This document shows, one piece after another, positions 38,814 to 38,969 of a stretch of DNA of 38,969 nt. The stretch spans positions 1 to 38,969 of the forward strand of contig QAXH01005250.1 of the NCBI GenBank assembly GCA_004335635.1, in the 5' to 3' direction. A model generated the notes under the pieces. That model was not told where the DNA came from, ran no database searches, and worked only from the letters and a program-made list of their open reading frames with translations. This DNA comes from Chloromonas sp. AAM2. Taxonomy: Eukaryota; Chlorophyta; Chlorophyceae; Chlamydomonadales; Chlamydomonadaceae. The position numbers were made by a program, and so were the translations under genes. Each line of letters starts with the position of its first letter. Position 1 is the stretch's first letter.

Positions 38814-38969
38814 GTGAGCGAGTGAGTGAGCTGGGCAGAGTGAGCGACTGAGCGCGCTGGGCAGAGTGAGCGACTGAGCGCGCTGGGCAGAGTGAGCGAC
38901 TGGGGGAGCTGGGCAGAGTGAGCGAGTGAGGGAGCTGGGCAGAGTGAGCGACTGGGGGAGCTGGGCAGA
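38814..38969 (+). repeat. 26-bp minisatellite, six copies, running off the window edge
   Basis: Units begin with gtgagcga at 38814, 38840, 38866, 38892, 38918 and 38944. Two variant centres occur: actgagcgcgctgggcaga and actgggggagctgggcaga. Confidence 0.97.

Overview
This window looks like nuclear DNA of a unicellular green alga (Chlorophyta). The coding regions are cut into many short exons with GTGAGT/GTRAGN donors and GCAG acceptors. The gene set also fits a photosynthetic eukaryote: a plant-type (6-4) photolyase, a cyanobacterial-style class I aminotransferase, a plastid-type DNL zinc-finger protein and an SR-protein kinase. The species cannot be named from the sequence. I rebuilt seven multi-exon genes by joining exons at consensus splice sites with matching phase. 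Most single long open frames elsewhere are chance frames across introns.

Layout, left to right: (1) class I aminotransferase, minus strand, 668-5602, 10 exons; (2) (6-4) photolyase, plus strand, 5894-12550, 15 exons; (3) a fused OB-fold-like/CobW (COG0523) GTPase, plus strand, 14055-21768, 14 exons; (4) dehydrodolichyl diphosphate synthase, minus strand, 22731-25684, 6 exons, with a very long C-terminal extension; (5) DNL-type zinc-finger Hsp70-escort protein, plus strand, 26050-27984, 4 exons; (6) SRPK kinase, minus strand, 29458-34010, 9 exons; (7) F-box/FIST protein (FBXO22-like), plus strand, starting at 34349, with its 3' end unresolved at or beyond the right edge.

Three gene pairs (1/2, 4/5 and 6/7) are head-to-head with only 291-365 bp between start codons, so each gap is a candidate bidirectional promoter. 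Pairs 3/4 and 5/6 are convergent. The genes do not form one pathway: they cover DNA repair, metal handling, dolichol synthesis, plastid chaperone function, splicing control and ubiquitin-linked functions.

The most striking feature is a lysine-rich C-terminal tail exon shared by the photolyase and the CobW gene, two unrelated neighbours on the same strand. It is alike in protein, DNA and the start of the 3' UTR, so one gene appears to have captured or copied the other's last exon. Other notable points are an OB-fold/CobW fusion; a near-perfect 51-bp inverted repeat with an 8-bp loop inside a photolyase intron; an interstitial TTAGGG array beside a splice donor; a triplicated exon/intron boundary in the kinase gene; a one-base frame break in a poly-C run of the photolyase; complementary arms in the two introns around one aminotransferase exon; two GC-AG introns; and several tandem and dispersed repeats.
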